A model generated the notes under the pieces. The model saw only the letters and a program-made list of their open reading frames with translations. It ran no database searches and was not told where the DNA came from. From JAXGZG01 sp040771825 (GTDB lineage Bacteria > Bacillota > Sulfobacillia > Fermentithermobacillales > Fermentithermobacillaceae), in contig JAXGZG010000004.1 in assembly GCA_040771825.1 (NCBI GenBank), positions 341,989 through 405,988 on the forward strand: a DNA stretch of 64,000 nucleotides, written 5' to 3'. The position numbers were made by a program, and so were the translations under genes. Below, in pieces: positions 15,367 through 23,512 of the stretch (within the stretch, counting starts at the first letter, position 1; each line of letters starts with the position of its first letter).

Positions 15367-16629
15367 CTATGGTGCTGATGATGTGCCTCTCGCAAGCCGG
15401 ATTCGCTCCATAGTCGTGGGGTGAGTCCAGCCAAACCAGCGAAGGAACGATGGTGGCTCCACGTCGGACAAGTTTGCCTTTGCCAGGTTAACTTGGGTCG
15501 AGATGAAGGTTCCCGGATCGCCGGTTAGTTCAAGGGAGTACCGGTCCGCTGAAACCTCGAATCTGCGGGATATGGCGTTGGTGACCGGAGACGCAGCGTA
15601 CCCCGTCAAAGTCGATACTAGGAGAAGAATCATGAGAGCGCGCTCAAGACCTATGTAGGTTGCGCACGTCTCGGACAGTCCCGGCATGCTCCACCTAAAC
15701 GCCAGAAGGACCATAAGTGTCCCGACCATGGACGCCCATAGACCCTTTGACACGTGGCCATATCTCCAGTGACCCATCTCATGAGCCAGAACAAGGTTGA
15801 CCTGGTCTCGGGTATGGGTCATAAGAAGCGTATCGTAGAGCACCACTTGCCGAGACCTCCCCAATCCTGCGAAGTAGGCGTTGACGCGGGATGTCTTGGC
15901 TGAAGCTTCCATGACCAGTACCTTGTCAATATTCAACCCCGCTTTTTCCGATAGCTGCTTGACGTCTGCCAAAAGGGCCTGGTCTTCCAGGGGGTGGAAC
16001 CGGTCAAACCAGGGAGCCACCACCCAGGGATAGATGAAAGTCACAAAGGCGCTTGCCATAACGAACCCTAAGGTCAAGAGCCAAGGCCAGTTACGGGGAA
16101 ACTTCACCAAAGCCCAGGCTACGAAACCGCCCGCCACCCCATACATTAGGGCGCTCATGACCAATCCCTTGGTGTAATCAACCAGCCATACCCCGAAGGC
16201 CGCGTTTGATAGGCCGTACTGCCGCTCTAGAAGATACCCAGCATACAAAGACCCGGGAAAAGACACAAAGGCCAATAGACACGCCACCGCGGCGCCGCTT
16301 ATGAGGCCTAACAGGAAGGCCCCTTTGGGCGTAACTAGACGGCTAGCCCCATACCATCTGGCCACTAGTCCGCTGCGAGATATCCAGTACAGGACCAGGA
16401 AGACCGCCAAGGCGTTGAGTCCTGCCGCCAGCCTCCCGCGGAAAGCCCTGCCATCGGCCTTCTCTAGATAGTCTTGGCCGAAGTACGAGACCGCTTCTTG
16501 GCTATGTGTCCGGGGCAGCGACGAGGACACCAACCATAGGGCGACGAAAGCCAGGGACAGAGTCCACAGAGCCCTCAAAAGATACCGCCTCTCCCCACAA
16601 GGGTTTCTGGAGTTCATGCGTCTTGCCAT
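15367..16629 (-). CDS. M48 family membrane zinc metallopeptidase, Ste24/CAAX-protease-like
   Basis: 420 residues. An N-terminal membrane region with several hydrophobic segments (about residues 20-200) precedes the zinc site H283-E-M-G-H287 in 'VLAHEMGHWRYGH'; the third ligand is the glutamate in 'RRFEVSADRY'. Architecture matches Ste24/CAAX-type M48 proteases rather than the shorter HtpX. Bacterial members act in the membrane on misfolded or signal-peptide-like substrates; no prenylated substrate is expected. The start ATG is preceded by GGGGGA. It is 28 nt from the end of the DUF1893 gene on the same strand, so the two may be co-transcribed. Confidence 0.85.
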   Translation of the reverse strand: MARRMNSRNPCGERRYLLRALWTLSLAFVALWLVSSSLPRTHSQEAVSYFGQDYLEKADGRAFRGRLAAGLNALAVFLVLYWISRSGLVARWYGASRLVTPKGAFLLGLISGAAVACLLAFVSFPGSLYAGYLLERQYGLSNAAFGVWLVDYTKGLVMSALMYGVAGGFVAWALVKFPRNWPWLLTLGFVMASAFVTFIYPWVVAPWFDRFHPLEDQALLADVKQLSEKAGLNIDKVLVMEASAKTSRVNAYFAGLGRSRQVVLYDTLLMTHTRDQVNLVLAHEMGHWRYGHVSKGLWASMVGTLMVLLAFRWSMPGLSETCATYIGLERALMILLLVSTLTGYAASPVTNAISRRFEVSADRYSLELTGDPGTFISTQVNLAKANLSDVEPPSFLRWFGWTHPTTMERIRLARGTSSAP

Positions 16630-16657
16630 TGCTATCCCCCACAGGCGTTCCTGTCCG

Positions 16658-17173
16658 CTACCTACCGGCCATTAACGCGCAGTAAAATTCCCAATCCGAG
16701 GAAACCTTCCAGGATAGCCGCTCCATAGGGCACAGATCATCCATCTTGGCGTTCATTATGGACGGTACCAGCCTGTGATAGGTCACCGGCACTCCCCGCC
16801 GCTTGCCCTCGCGAAGTGCAAGAGCGCTTGCGGTGGTTCCCCACATTTCTCGAGCCCCACAAAGATATGCTAATCTGAAAGCGGCTAACCCAAGGACCTT
16901 GTCGGCAAAGGCGAACGGGCCTCCCGCCGCATAACCGGGAACAAGATTTGTGCCGCCCATTCTCTCTCGTTGACGCCGGAGGATGCCCAATGCAGGGGCC
17001 AGCCTATTCCCGATTTCGGCGTCGATAATAACTCCTTTTCCAACAAGGCAGGCGGCCCAACCTTGAGAAACCTGGCGTATGGCTATGTTCAGATCGTCTG
17101 ACTGCCGATAGCTCGCCGCGCCGCTTCCTACAGAGCCGAACCCGGGCATCCAATCATCCTCTCCCAAAGCCAA
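16658..17173 (-). CDS. DUF1893 domain protein
   Basis: 171 residues. The pattern 'FADKVLGLAAFRLAYLCGA' followed by 'TTASALALREGKRRGVPVTY' and a C-terminal 'DDLCPMERL' fits DUF1893, a small soluble domain of unknown function. A TTG at 17173 and an ATG at 17149 are both possible starts; each has a purine-rich SD. It is divergent from dinB, with ~140 nt between. Confidence 0.6.
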   Translation of the reverse strand: MALGEDDWMPGFGSVGSGAASYRQSDDLNIAIRQVSQGWAACLVGKGVIIDAEIGNRLAPALGILRRQRERMGGTNLVPGYAAGGPFAFADKVLGLAAFRLAYLCGAREMWGTTASALALREGKRRGVPVTYHRLVPSIMNAKMDDLCPMERLSWKVSSDWEFYCALMAGR

Positions 17174-17311
17174 GGCGCCCCTCAGCCGCGTTACGTGGGC
17201 ACGCGCCTTGACTCTTTTGACTCTTGCAGTCTCCCACTTTCAGTTAGACACGCCGCCTTCCACTTCCTGCCCAGCCATTATGAGTGTATATTATTGGTAG
17301 GTGGAGATCCT

Positions 17312-18460
17312 ATGGACTGGCCCAGAGTAATCATCCTCATAGACGCCGACGCCTTTTTCGCGGCTGTGGAAATCCACGATCACCCCGAGTACAAGGGGAA
17401 ACCCGTGATAGTGGGCGCCACGCCGGGGACTCGAGGCGTCGTATCCACGTGTTCCTATGAAGCTAGGAAATACGGGGTGCACTCGGCGATGCCCATATCC
17501 CGGGCATACCGGCTGTGTCCTGGCGGCATATACTTGCGGCCAAACATGGAGCGATACAGCCAAGTTTCGTCTGCCATGTTCGCAGTCTGCGACAAGTACT
17601 CGCCCATTGTAGAGAGGGTATCGGTAGACGAAGGCTACATCGATGTTACCCCCGATGACGGCGTGGAAATCGCCCAGCGGCTCAAAGCAGAAATCAAGAA
17701 GACTTTGGGCATCACCGTCACTGCGGGAGTCTCGTACTGCCGATACTTGGCCAAAATGGCGGCCGAAGAGAATAAGCCTGACGGGCTGGGATCGGTGTCG
17801 CCCGAGGATGCATTGGCTTTCCTCCAAGACCTGCCTGCTGCAAAGATCCCTGGAGTCGGCCCTAAGACAGTAGAGACCCTGGAGTCTTACGGGGTGAGGA
17901 CCATTGGCGACCTCCGGTGCATGCCGCCAGGGTGGTTTGACAAGACCTTCGGCAAATTTGGGACCAGGTTAATGGAGCTATCCGTAGGCATCGACACAAC
18001 CCCGGTGGGGGGGCCTAGGACGGCAAAATCCATAAGCGAAGAGACTACCTTCGAGCAAGACGTGACTGACAGAGATGTTCTCCGAACTGTGTTGGCGAAG
18101 CTCGGTCAAGACGTGGGTTACCGGCTGAGGCAGGAAGGGCTTTCGGCCCGGACCATCGGCATTAAGGTACGGTATTCCGACTTCACGACGCTTACAAGGG
18201 CAAAAACCCTAACATCGCCCGCCAGCTCAGACCCTGAGGTTTTCGCCTGCGCCAAAAACCTTCTGGAAAGGCTGTCACCGTCACGCCCAGTGAGACTCTT
18301 GGGCGTATCGGCCTCTAACCTGACGGACCAGGACAATTCCCAGCCCACGCTCTTCAAAGAAGATGACAAAGACTGGGACACCGCCTCAAAAGCAGTTGAC
18401 TCCCTGAGGAAGAAGTTCGGCAAGAGAGTGGTCACAATAGGCGCCGCCCTCCGCAAGTAA
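17312..18460 (+). CDS. dinB: DNA polymerase IV (Y-family translesion polymerase)
   Basis: 382 residues from the ATG at 17312 with a GGTGGAG SD; the frame extends further upstream without support. Catalytic motifs: 'LIDADAFFAAVE' (first aspartate), 'SVDEGYIDVT' (S-x-D-E), 'YSPIVERVS', helix-hairpin-helix 'LPAAKIPGVGPKTVETL' and a little-finger domain. It ends in a C-terminal segment with 'QPTLF', which resembles a beta-clamp-binding motif. It copies damaged templates with low fidelity. No LexA-type box was recognised upstream, so SOS control is unproven. Confidence 0.93.
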   Translation: MDWPRVIILIDADAFFAAVEIHDHPEYKGKPVIVGATPGTRGVVSTCSYEARKYGVHSAMPISRAYRLCPGGIYLRPNMERYSQVSSAMFAVCDKYSPIVERVSVDEGYIDVTPDDGVEIAQRLKAEIKKTLGITVTAGVSYCRYLAKMAAEENKPDGLGSVSPEDALAFLQDLPAAKIPGVGPKTVETLESYGVRTIGDLRCMPPGWFDKTFGKFGTRLMELSVGIDTTPVGGPRTAKSISEETTFEQDVTDRDVLRTVLAKLGQDVGYRLRQEGLSARTIGIKVRYSDFTTLTRAKTLTSPASSDPEVFACAKNLLERLSPSRPVRLLGVSASNLTDQDNSQPTLFKEDDKDWDTASKAVDSLRKKFGKRVVTIGAALRK

Positions 18461-18513
18461 TCCTCTAATAGCTCATCCTTTCTTCGGTAAATACTAGTAG
18501 CGGAGGGATGTAT

Positions 18514-18960
18514 GTGACAAGAAACATATGGACCAGAGCATTATGGGGAGGCGTAGTCGGAACGGTTGCCAGCGACATCATACTCCTCATAGGAAGAGCC
18601 ACCGGGGCTTTGCGGACTGACCTAATGGCGGGGCTTGCTGACCTATTCACCACCACCGGAGTAGCAAGAACCACAAGCGGCATGATCCTGGGGTTCGTGA
18701 TTCACCTCCTATTTGGCGCACTTTGGGCTCTACTTTTCACTGCTGTAATAAGAGCGTTTCACTCGCGCCATAACCTTGTGGCGGGGATTATTAATGGCCT
18801 CATCTTGTGGCTCTTATGGGGCATTGCTTTGCCGCCGGCAGGGGTCGCTTCGGCGCCTTGGGCCTCCGGGACAGCGACCACGCTCTTCACGCTGGCTTCG
18901 ACCCTGGCCTATGGAGTGATTGTGGGGTACCTTACCAGTGAGGAAGTGGTCCGGACATAG
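18514..18960 (+). CDS. Four-helix membrane protein of unknown function
   Basis: About 148 residues with four hydrophobic segments, including 'GGVVGTVASDIILLIG', 'GMILGFVIHLLFGALWALL' and 'GIINGLILWLLWGIALPP'. The ATG at 18508 touches the SD CGGAGGG, so the GTG at 18514 (spacing 6) is the better start. The pattern resembles YqhR/DUF6789-like small membrane proteins, but I cannot assign one with confidence. Preceded by the shared AAATACTAGT sequence also found before the gene at 15086. Confidence 0.65.
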   Translation: MTRNIWTRALWGGVVGTVASDIILLIGRATGALRTDLMAGLADLFTTTGVARTTSGMILGFVIHLLFGALWALLFTAVIRAFHSRHNLVAGIINGLILWLLWGIALPPAGVASAPWASGTATTLFTLASTLAYGVIVGYLTSEEVVRT

Positions 18961-19010
18961 GCAAGGGAGGCTTAGCCGTGAGTAACGAGACCCCCAGATA
19001 GCAAGGACCG

Positions 19011-20282
19011 TCAGCGGCGTGGATCGCCTATTTCCAGGAGCATCGCGTCAATAGACGAAGTCAATGCCGAGAGTAAAAACACAGAACCTGCAGCCGCCGG
19101 CTCCAAGGCGCCAGTATGGACTGCAAACGCAAGCAGGCCTACACAGATTAGACCTGCGGTCAGAAAGATGGTGGCTCGTACCGGCGGCCTGAACCCGATA
19201 GCGAAAAAAGCCGCACTACACAAGATTATGAAACAAGGCAAAACCGGACTGTCGTCAGGCGGCTGTAAGACCCCACAATAACTATTAGCGAAGAATACCA
19301 GAAGCCCTGCATGAATCAGGCACGTCATAAGGATCGCTGAGGCGGCTCTCAGAATCCAATGAGAAACCGCAACCCGCTTGGGCCGTTGCATCTTCGCCCA
19401 AGATTTCCAGGGAAGGACCGCCGCCGTGGCACGAAGGAGGGCCAGAGCAGCATAAGCCGCCATCCATACCGGGGACCGAACAAGATTCCACAATGGTCCC
19501 AGCGGAGCAACCATAGGTGCAAGATGCATTGCCAAGAGCCCCAGTGACCGGTTAAGGGCCGAGACCTCGGGACCCGCCGCATCCTCTAGGAACGCGATGC
19601 TGAAAACCAGGAGTATGACTGTGCTTACAAGGCGCATGGCCGAAACCCGCGCGCCCGGGTTCTTGACCACGTCGTGAAAAGCGCTGCCCACGTAGCGGTT
19701 GAAGTCACTCAAGGCGAGCTTAATGGTGCGAATCTTAGGTAACCTGGGGGCGAGGGCAATCAGGACAAACGCTGCTGCCGTAAGGGCCAGGGTAGCGATG
19801 TCGAAACCGCGCCCGAGAAACTGCCGGGCTCTTTCGCCCAAGAAGAACACGGCCGCACCTTCAAGGAAGAACCGGCCCGCCCGACCGAAAGAAGCTGCCG
19901 TAAGGAACGTCCAAAAAGGCACCTGGAAAATGCCGGCGCTGAACGTAAACACCTTGAACGGGATAGGAGTAAAGGCGGCTATTCCAACAGCCCATCCTCC
20001 GTAGCGGGCCAAGAGGCGCTCAACGTCATTCACAATTCTGGGCGAGGACAGCTTGACAACTAGAGGTCTGCCGGCCCTCTGACCGGCAAAGTATCCGCAC
20101 ACTCCACCCAGCACCGAAGCGAATGTTGTGAGGAAAGCGTACCAGAACGACAGTTTGGGAACTGTGAGGCATAGGGGGATAAGGATAAGATCCGGAGGAA
20201 TTGGGAAAACCGTAGACTCTAGAAAGGCCACAACAAAAAGCCCAAGCGGCCCGTACTCCACAAGGTTGTCGACGCTAAACAT
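19011..20282 (-). CDS. VTT (DedA/SNARE-associated) domain protein with an extra C-terminal membrane half
   Basis: 423 residues. The first ~190 residues are a VTT/DedA domain: 'GLFVVAFLESTVFPIPPDLILI' with the FxE...FP-P motif, and 'RYGGWAVGIAAFTPIPFKVFTF' plus 'GRAGRFFLEG' with the conserved Arg and Gly residues. VTT proteins are lipid scramblases or transport-related membrane proteins. After a cytosolic linker ('FNRYVGSAFHDVVKNPGARV') comes a second region of about six hydrophobic segments. DedA-PAP2 fusions exist, but the PAP2 phosphatase motifs (KxxxxxxRP, PSGH, SRxxxxxHxxxD) are absent here, so the C-terminal half is either degenerate or a different domain. Convergent with the membrane protein gene at 18514. 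Confidence 0.75.
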   Translation of the reverse strand: MFSVDNLVEYGPLGLFVVAFLESTVFPIPPDLILIPLCLTVPKLSFWYAFLTTFASVLGGVCGYFAGQRAGRPLVVKLSSPRIVNDVERLLARYGGWAVGIAAFTPIPFKVFTFSAGIFQVPFWTFLTAASFGRAGRFFLEGAAVFFLGERARQFLGRGFDIATLALTAAAFVLIALAPRLPKIRTIKLALSDFNRYVGSAFHDVVKNPGARVSAMRLVSTVILLVFSIAFLEDAAGPEVSALNRSLGLLAMHLAPMVAPLGPLWNLVRSPVWMAAYAALALLRATAAVLPWKSWAKMQRPKRVAVSHWILRAASAILMTCLIHAGLLVFFANSYCGVLQPPDDSPVLPCFIILCSAAFFAIGFRPPVRATIFLTAGLICVGLLAFAVHTGALEPAAAGSVFLLSALTSSIDAMLLEIGDPRR

Positions 20283-20415
20283 AGAGGCACATCCCTGACA
20301 AATGGCTGTAATACATTGAGTTCGCCTCTGAAGATAGACGATCCTTCAGAAGAATTGGTTCACATGCGGTGCTTGCCAGAGGCAATACCGTATTTGGGGC
20401 CTCAACGAAAAAAGC

Positions 20416-20828
20416 GGTAAGCAGGCCTATAAGCCGGGTTCTGTCAAGAGTGGCCATCCATCTAGGAGGAAAGTTGCCTTTCCCCTCATGCGACCATACC
20501 CGAGGGCTCGGCGAGCAGCGTCATCACCCTCCTATTTGGTCTTGCTCCGGGTGGGGTTTGCCTGGCCAGCCGGTCACCCGACTGCCGGTGGTCTCTTACA
20601 CCACCTTTTCACCCTTACCCTGCACAGCGTCAGTGCCTTGTTGCAGCGCCTCTAGGCTGGGCACGCCCAGAGGGGCCAAAAGGCACACCGGAGGCAGGGC
20701 GGTATGTTTCTGTGGCACTTTCCCTAAAGTCACCTTCGCTGGGCGTTACCCAGCACCCCGCTCTATGGAGCCCGGACTTTCCTCAGGCGCCGGTTGCCCG
20801 GCACCCGCGGCCACTTGACCTGCTTACC
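20416..20828 (-). ncRNA. rnpB: RNase P RNA, type A
   Basis: Read on the minus strand, the 5' end GGTAAGCAGG pairs with the 3' end CCTGCTTACC to close helix P1. Within it are the universal blocks GAGGAAAGTCCGGGC near the 5' end, GGTAAGGGTGAAA-like and GAGACCACC segments in the middle, and ACAGAACCCGGCTTA at the 3' end. The length of about 413 nt and the CCGGGC form of the 5' block indicate type A (ancestral) rather than the Bacillus type B RNA. It is the catalytic subunit that trims tRNA 5' leaders. A run of six T residues follows the 3' end at once and probably terminates transcription. Confidence 0.95.
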
Positions 20829-20834
20829 TAAGAC

Positions 20835-20863
20835 AATATAACAGGGCCGGTGGAAGGCGTCAA
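20835..20863 (-). promoter_or_regulatory. rnpB promoter
   Basis: On the minus strand TTGACG (20858-20863) and TATATT (20835-20840) are separated by 17 nt, and the -10 box ends 6 nt before the first base of helix P1. This is a near-consensus vegetative sigma promoter placed exactly as expected. Confidence 0.8.
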
Positions 20864-21389
20864 AGCGCCTGTTCCGCGCCTGACTAACGGGGTAAACCCC
20901 GTGTACCGGCTATCCCAGTCTACTTCGGTGCCAATATTATGTCAAATCCAGGTGATGGGAGACATTGAGGGCGCGTTTCGACATGATGGAGATGCTGAGT
21001 CAGCGCGGTCACGGGTAATTATGCACCACTTGACGGTTTTCGACCTTGTTCGCGCAACACGCGTACACATGCGGGAGTCTGGATTTGAACTGTGAAATAA
21101 CGGACGCTGGTTCCCGTAGACAAAACCCACGGCAAAAACGATCGTTTTAAGTCTAGACATTTACGCTTTTCGCCATGTTCTCGGGGATCTCATTGTGCTC
21201 AGTTGACAAAGCGTGTCCCGAACCGTCTCGCTGAATAATCTTTATGCATCTCTGTATAAGCCACCACTATGGGCAGGAGTTGTTCGAAGTTAAGCAGGGC
21301 CGGTGCAATATGCCACAACGGCTATTCACCGGCCCTCACAATCTACTCCGCAGCCAACTTACGGCCCAACCATGAAACACATCATCCGG
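20864..21389. other. Intergenic region of ~525 bp with no recognisable gene
   Basis: No ORF with an SD and no known RNA could be supported. It holds a small ACGGGG/CCCCGT hairpin near 20888-20903 and the longer hairpin annotated at 21297-21335. A GAAGTTAAGC string near 21286 matches a piece of 5S rRNA by chance; the rest of 5S is absent. An unrecognised small RNA cannot be excluded. Confidence 0.4.
21297..21335 (-). terminator. 9-bp GC hairpin downstream of the four-gene membrane operon
   Basis: GGGCCGGTG and CACCGGCCC form a perfect 9-bp stem with a 21-nt loop, about 55 nt past the last stop of the minus-strand operon. The tail read on the minus strand (CTGCTTAACTT) is a poor U tract, so termination by this element is likely but not certain. 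Confidence 0.4.
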
Positions 21390-21998
21390 CTATCTAATCA
21401 GATGAAGCCAGTCACCGAGCAGAAACTGCATTCTACCCAGAAGAAGCGAAAAGCGAGCCATAACTGTACTGCCAAATGCTGCTCCCAAAGCAATCATCAT
21501 GGTCCAACGCCCGATGCTAGATGTCACTTTGTATGGCACGTGCAGCGGGTTCTTCTCATTGACCGTGAAGAAGAAGTACGCCAGAGTGCCCAAGAGGCCA
21601 AGAAGGAAAAACACATTGTTAACGCTATTGAGAGATAGGAATGAAGCGGTTATCTGGCCTATGAATGGCGCAGGAGTATACGCAAGCGTCAGACCCGAGC
21701 TCATGCCCAGCCAGAACGCCATAGGGATCCGGCTCCACTGGGACGCCCTTGGTGAGAATCTGGTGTACATCAGAAGCCCAATCGCTATGGGGACAATCAA
21801 GTGCCATTGGCCATTTTGGGCCAAGTCATTAGCCACAGTAGGTCTTAGGTAGTTGTGATACGTGGTTACGATGAGGTTCCCAGAAGCGCACCCAACATAA
21901 ACGTGCTCAGCGAAACGATAGAACACGTTTTCTTTCACCAAGAAACTGAAGATCGCAAGGGTGAAGAAGGCGCTAATCCATATTGTCGCGGTGTTCAA
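21390..21998 (-). CDS. Uncharacterised membrane protein, last gene of the four-gene cluster
   Basis: 202 residues, about five to six hydrophobic segments, for example 'IWISAFFTLAIFSFLV', 'LIVPIAIGLLMY' and 'NNVFFLLGLLGTLAYFFF'. The TTG start has a GGGGGG SD 9 nt upstream, and the gene starts 16 nt after the previous stop. A loop 'RFAEHVYVGCASGNLIVTTYHNY' between helices is polar and may be functional. No family recognised. Shared orientation and spacing place it in one transcript with the three genes before it. Confidence 0.75.
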   Translation of the reverse strand: MNTATIWISAFFTLAIFSFLVKENVFYRFAEHVYVGCASGNLIVTTYHNYLRPTVANDLAQNGQWHLIVPIAIGLLMYTRFSPRASQWSRIPMAFWLGMSSGLTLAYTPAPFIGQITASFLSLNSVNNVFFLLGLLGTLAYFFFTVNEKNPLHVPYKVTSSIGRWTMMIALGAAFGSTVMARFSLLLGRMQFLLGDWLHLIR

Positions 21999-22014
21999 GT
22001 ATGGCTACCCCCCT

Positions 22015-22866
22015 TCAAGATGCAGCAGGACGCTGGGCGCCCTTCTTGGAAGACTTATCTGCGAAATGGCCTATGTTTGCCAAAATGATGAAGACAATGA
22101 CGAGCAAATGAGCCATTGACTGTGCATCCATGCCCGCCACAGCCTGTCCAGGTTTCTCAAGCAGAAGTTCGTACTCGGCAGCGCCCTTTAGCCCCATCAG
22201 AAACCCCTTGTACTGTCCGGACCTTACATAAGGCATTTCCTCGGGGACGGATACTGAAGTCATCCCGCCTGTAACCGGCACATTGCCTGGTATTCCAACG
22301 TAAGTAAGGTACCTTGACGGCCCGGGAGCGACTCCTGAAATGTCGATAATGAGCTGCGTTTGTCTCAACGCCTTCAAATTATCCATCATCGGGATTTGGC
22401 TAAGAGGCGTGTTAAACGCGTCGACATTGGCGGCCCCTGTCCACAGATCGTCAGTCATCTGCGTGAGAGTCACATTTCCGCCGGGTTTGTACCCTAGGTT
22501 AACCCAGTCCACGCCATAAGTCTTATCCAGTTCCATGGCGATTGGCTCTACTAACGGTTGAGCGAGACTTGGACCCTCCAAAACAGTAGCGAACATCAGA
22601 ACTTTCACATCTCTCTGCATCGCATGGCGGAAAACTGCCGTAATCATGGGGTTCATTTCGGTGGCGTTTGATGACGAATAGTCAGGGCAAAGAACCAGCA
22701 CACTCCCAGGTGAAAGTGAATCAACTGCAGCATAAACGTCTCTGGTCTCTTTCCCGATGTCAATCGGCAGTCCCATCGGCCTAAGCAAAGGAAATGCGAT
22801 ACTCAGGGCGATGAGAACATATAGTATTCGCGTATCTATCGACCTCATCCGTACTATCCAAGACAC
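22015..22866 (-). CDS. Uncharacterised protein with two terminal membrane anchors and a Rossmann-like domain
   Basis: About 283 residues from the GTG at 22866, which is 8 nt after AAGGAGG; the GTG at 22875 overlaps that SD. An N-terminal membrane segment ('ILYVLIALSIAFPLL') is followed by a soluble domain of ~200 residues with alternating strands and helices: 'GSVLVLCPDYSSSNATEM', 'DVKVLMFATVLEG', 'GVDWVNLGYKPGG' and 'TQLIIDISGVAPGPSRYL'. A second membrane segment ('HLLVIVFIILANIGHF') closes the protein. The domain orientation relative to the membrane is not clear. No catalytic motif is recognised. It may be a receptor or scaffold working with the DUF6754-like protein of the same operon, which has the same anchor-domain-anchor plan. 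Confidence 0.75.
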   Translation of the reverse strand: MSWIVRMRSIDTRILYVLIALSIAFPLLRPMGLPIDIGKETRDVYAAVDSLSPGSVLVLCPDYSSSNATEMNPMITAVFRHAMQRDVKVLMFATVLEGPSLAQPLVEPIAMELDKTYGVDWVNLGYKPGGNVTLTQMTDDLWTGAANVDAFNTPLSQIPMMDNLKALRQTQLIIDISGVAPGPSRYLTYVGIPGNVPVTGGMTSVSVPEEMPYVRSGQYKGFLMGLKGAAEYELLLEKPGQAVAGMDAQSMAHLLVIVFIILANIGHFADKSSKKGAQRPAAS

Positions 22867-22887
22867 GTCCCGCACCTCCTTCGATAA

Positions 22888-23496
22888 TCACTCGCCAAGG
22901 TGAGACCGCTGAATCCCCAGCAGCACTTTCGCCGATTGAGAAAAAGCTCCCAGATAGGTGCCTATGAGAATCCCACGCATAGCGCTGGCATTGGGTATGT
23001 CCATGATCCATGAGGTTATCACCGGGAAGCCATTCCATATGCGGTTCCCTATGGGAGCACGACCCAGCATGACAATGCACGCCGCCAGTAAAAGGACCGT
23101 TGATTCCAAGTTCCTCATCCGAAAAGCACGGTAAGCCGCGGAACCGATGTAGAAGGCGAGCAGGGCAAACACTGAAGCCCCAAGAGGAACGACAGTGGCC
23201 TGAAAGATTTTGCTGTAGATAGGTCCGTTTGGTTTGTCCAAAACCCCAACTATAACCGTACCAAACAGGCAGATTAGAAAGACTACACTCATTCCCCAGT
23301 TCTTGCGCTTCCGCCGGACGTTCCGGTAGTGATTGCTGACCTCGTTGGCAGCCCCCACGAATACGGCGAACGCAACAGATACGACATACCAGCGATTTAG
23401 TGTCGTGGTTACGCCCTTTGCTGTTCCGAAGAATACACCGATGATGGTCAAGACACCCACGATGAAAGTAATAGCAATAGCGATTTCTCTGCGCAC
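22888..23496 (-). CDS. Uncharacterised multi-spanning membrane protein of the four-gene cluster
   Basis: About 202 residues from the GTG at 23496, which lies 8 nt after GGAGG; the GTG at 23505 overlaps the SD. About six hydrophobic segments, including 'IAIAITFIVGVLTIIGVFF', 'WGMSVVFLICLFGTVIVGVL' and 'GASVFALLAFYIGSAAY'. A basic stretch 'SNHYRNVRRKRKNWG' marks a cytosolic loop. No family recognised. It sits between the DUF6754-like gene and the Rossmann-like gene with gaps of under 25 nt. Confidence 0.75.
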   Translation of the reverse strand: MRREIAIAITFIVGVLTIIGVFFGTAKGVTTTLNRWYVVSVAFAVFVGAANEVSNHYRNVRRKRKNWGMSVVFLICLFGTVIVGVLDKPNGPIYSKIFQATVVPLGASVFALLAFYIGSAAYRAFRMRNLESTVLLLAACIVMLGRAPIGNRIWNGFPVITSWIMDIPNASAMRGILIGTYLGAFSQSAKVLLGIQRSHLGE

Positions 23497-23512
23497 TGGC
23501 GTCACCTCCCTA

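Noticed and set aside
18978..19001. Seven-codon ORF with an SD (GTG ... TAG) after the small membrane protein gene
   Set aside because: Too short to support as a gene; noted only because the GGGAGG SD is well spaced.
20369..20818. 149-codon ORF on the + strand over rnpB
   Set aside because: The conserved structure of RNase P RNA on the minus strand accounts for this sequence.
21280..21300. GAAGTTAAGC, a string also found in 5S rRNA
   Set aside because: The rest of 5S rRNA is missing on either side; a ten-base match is expected by chance.
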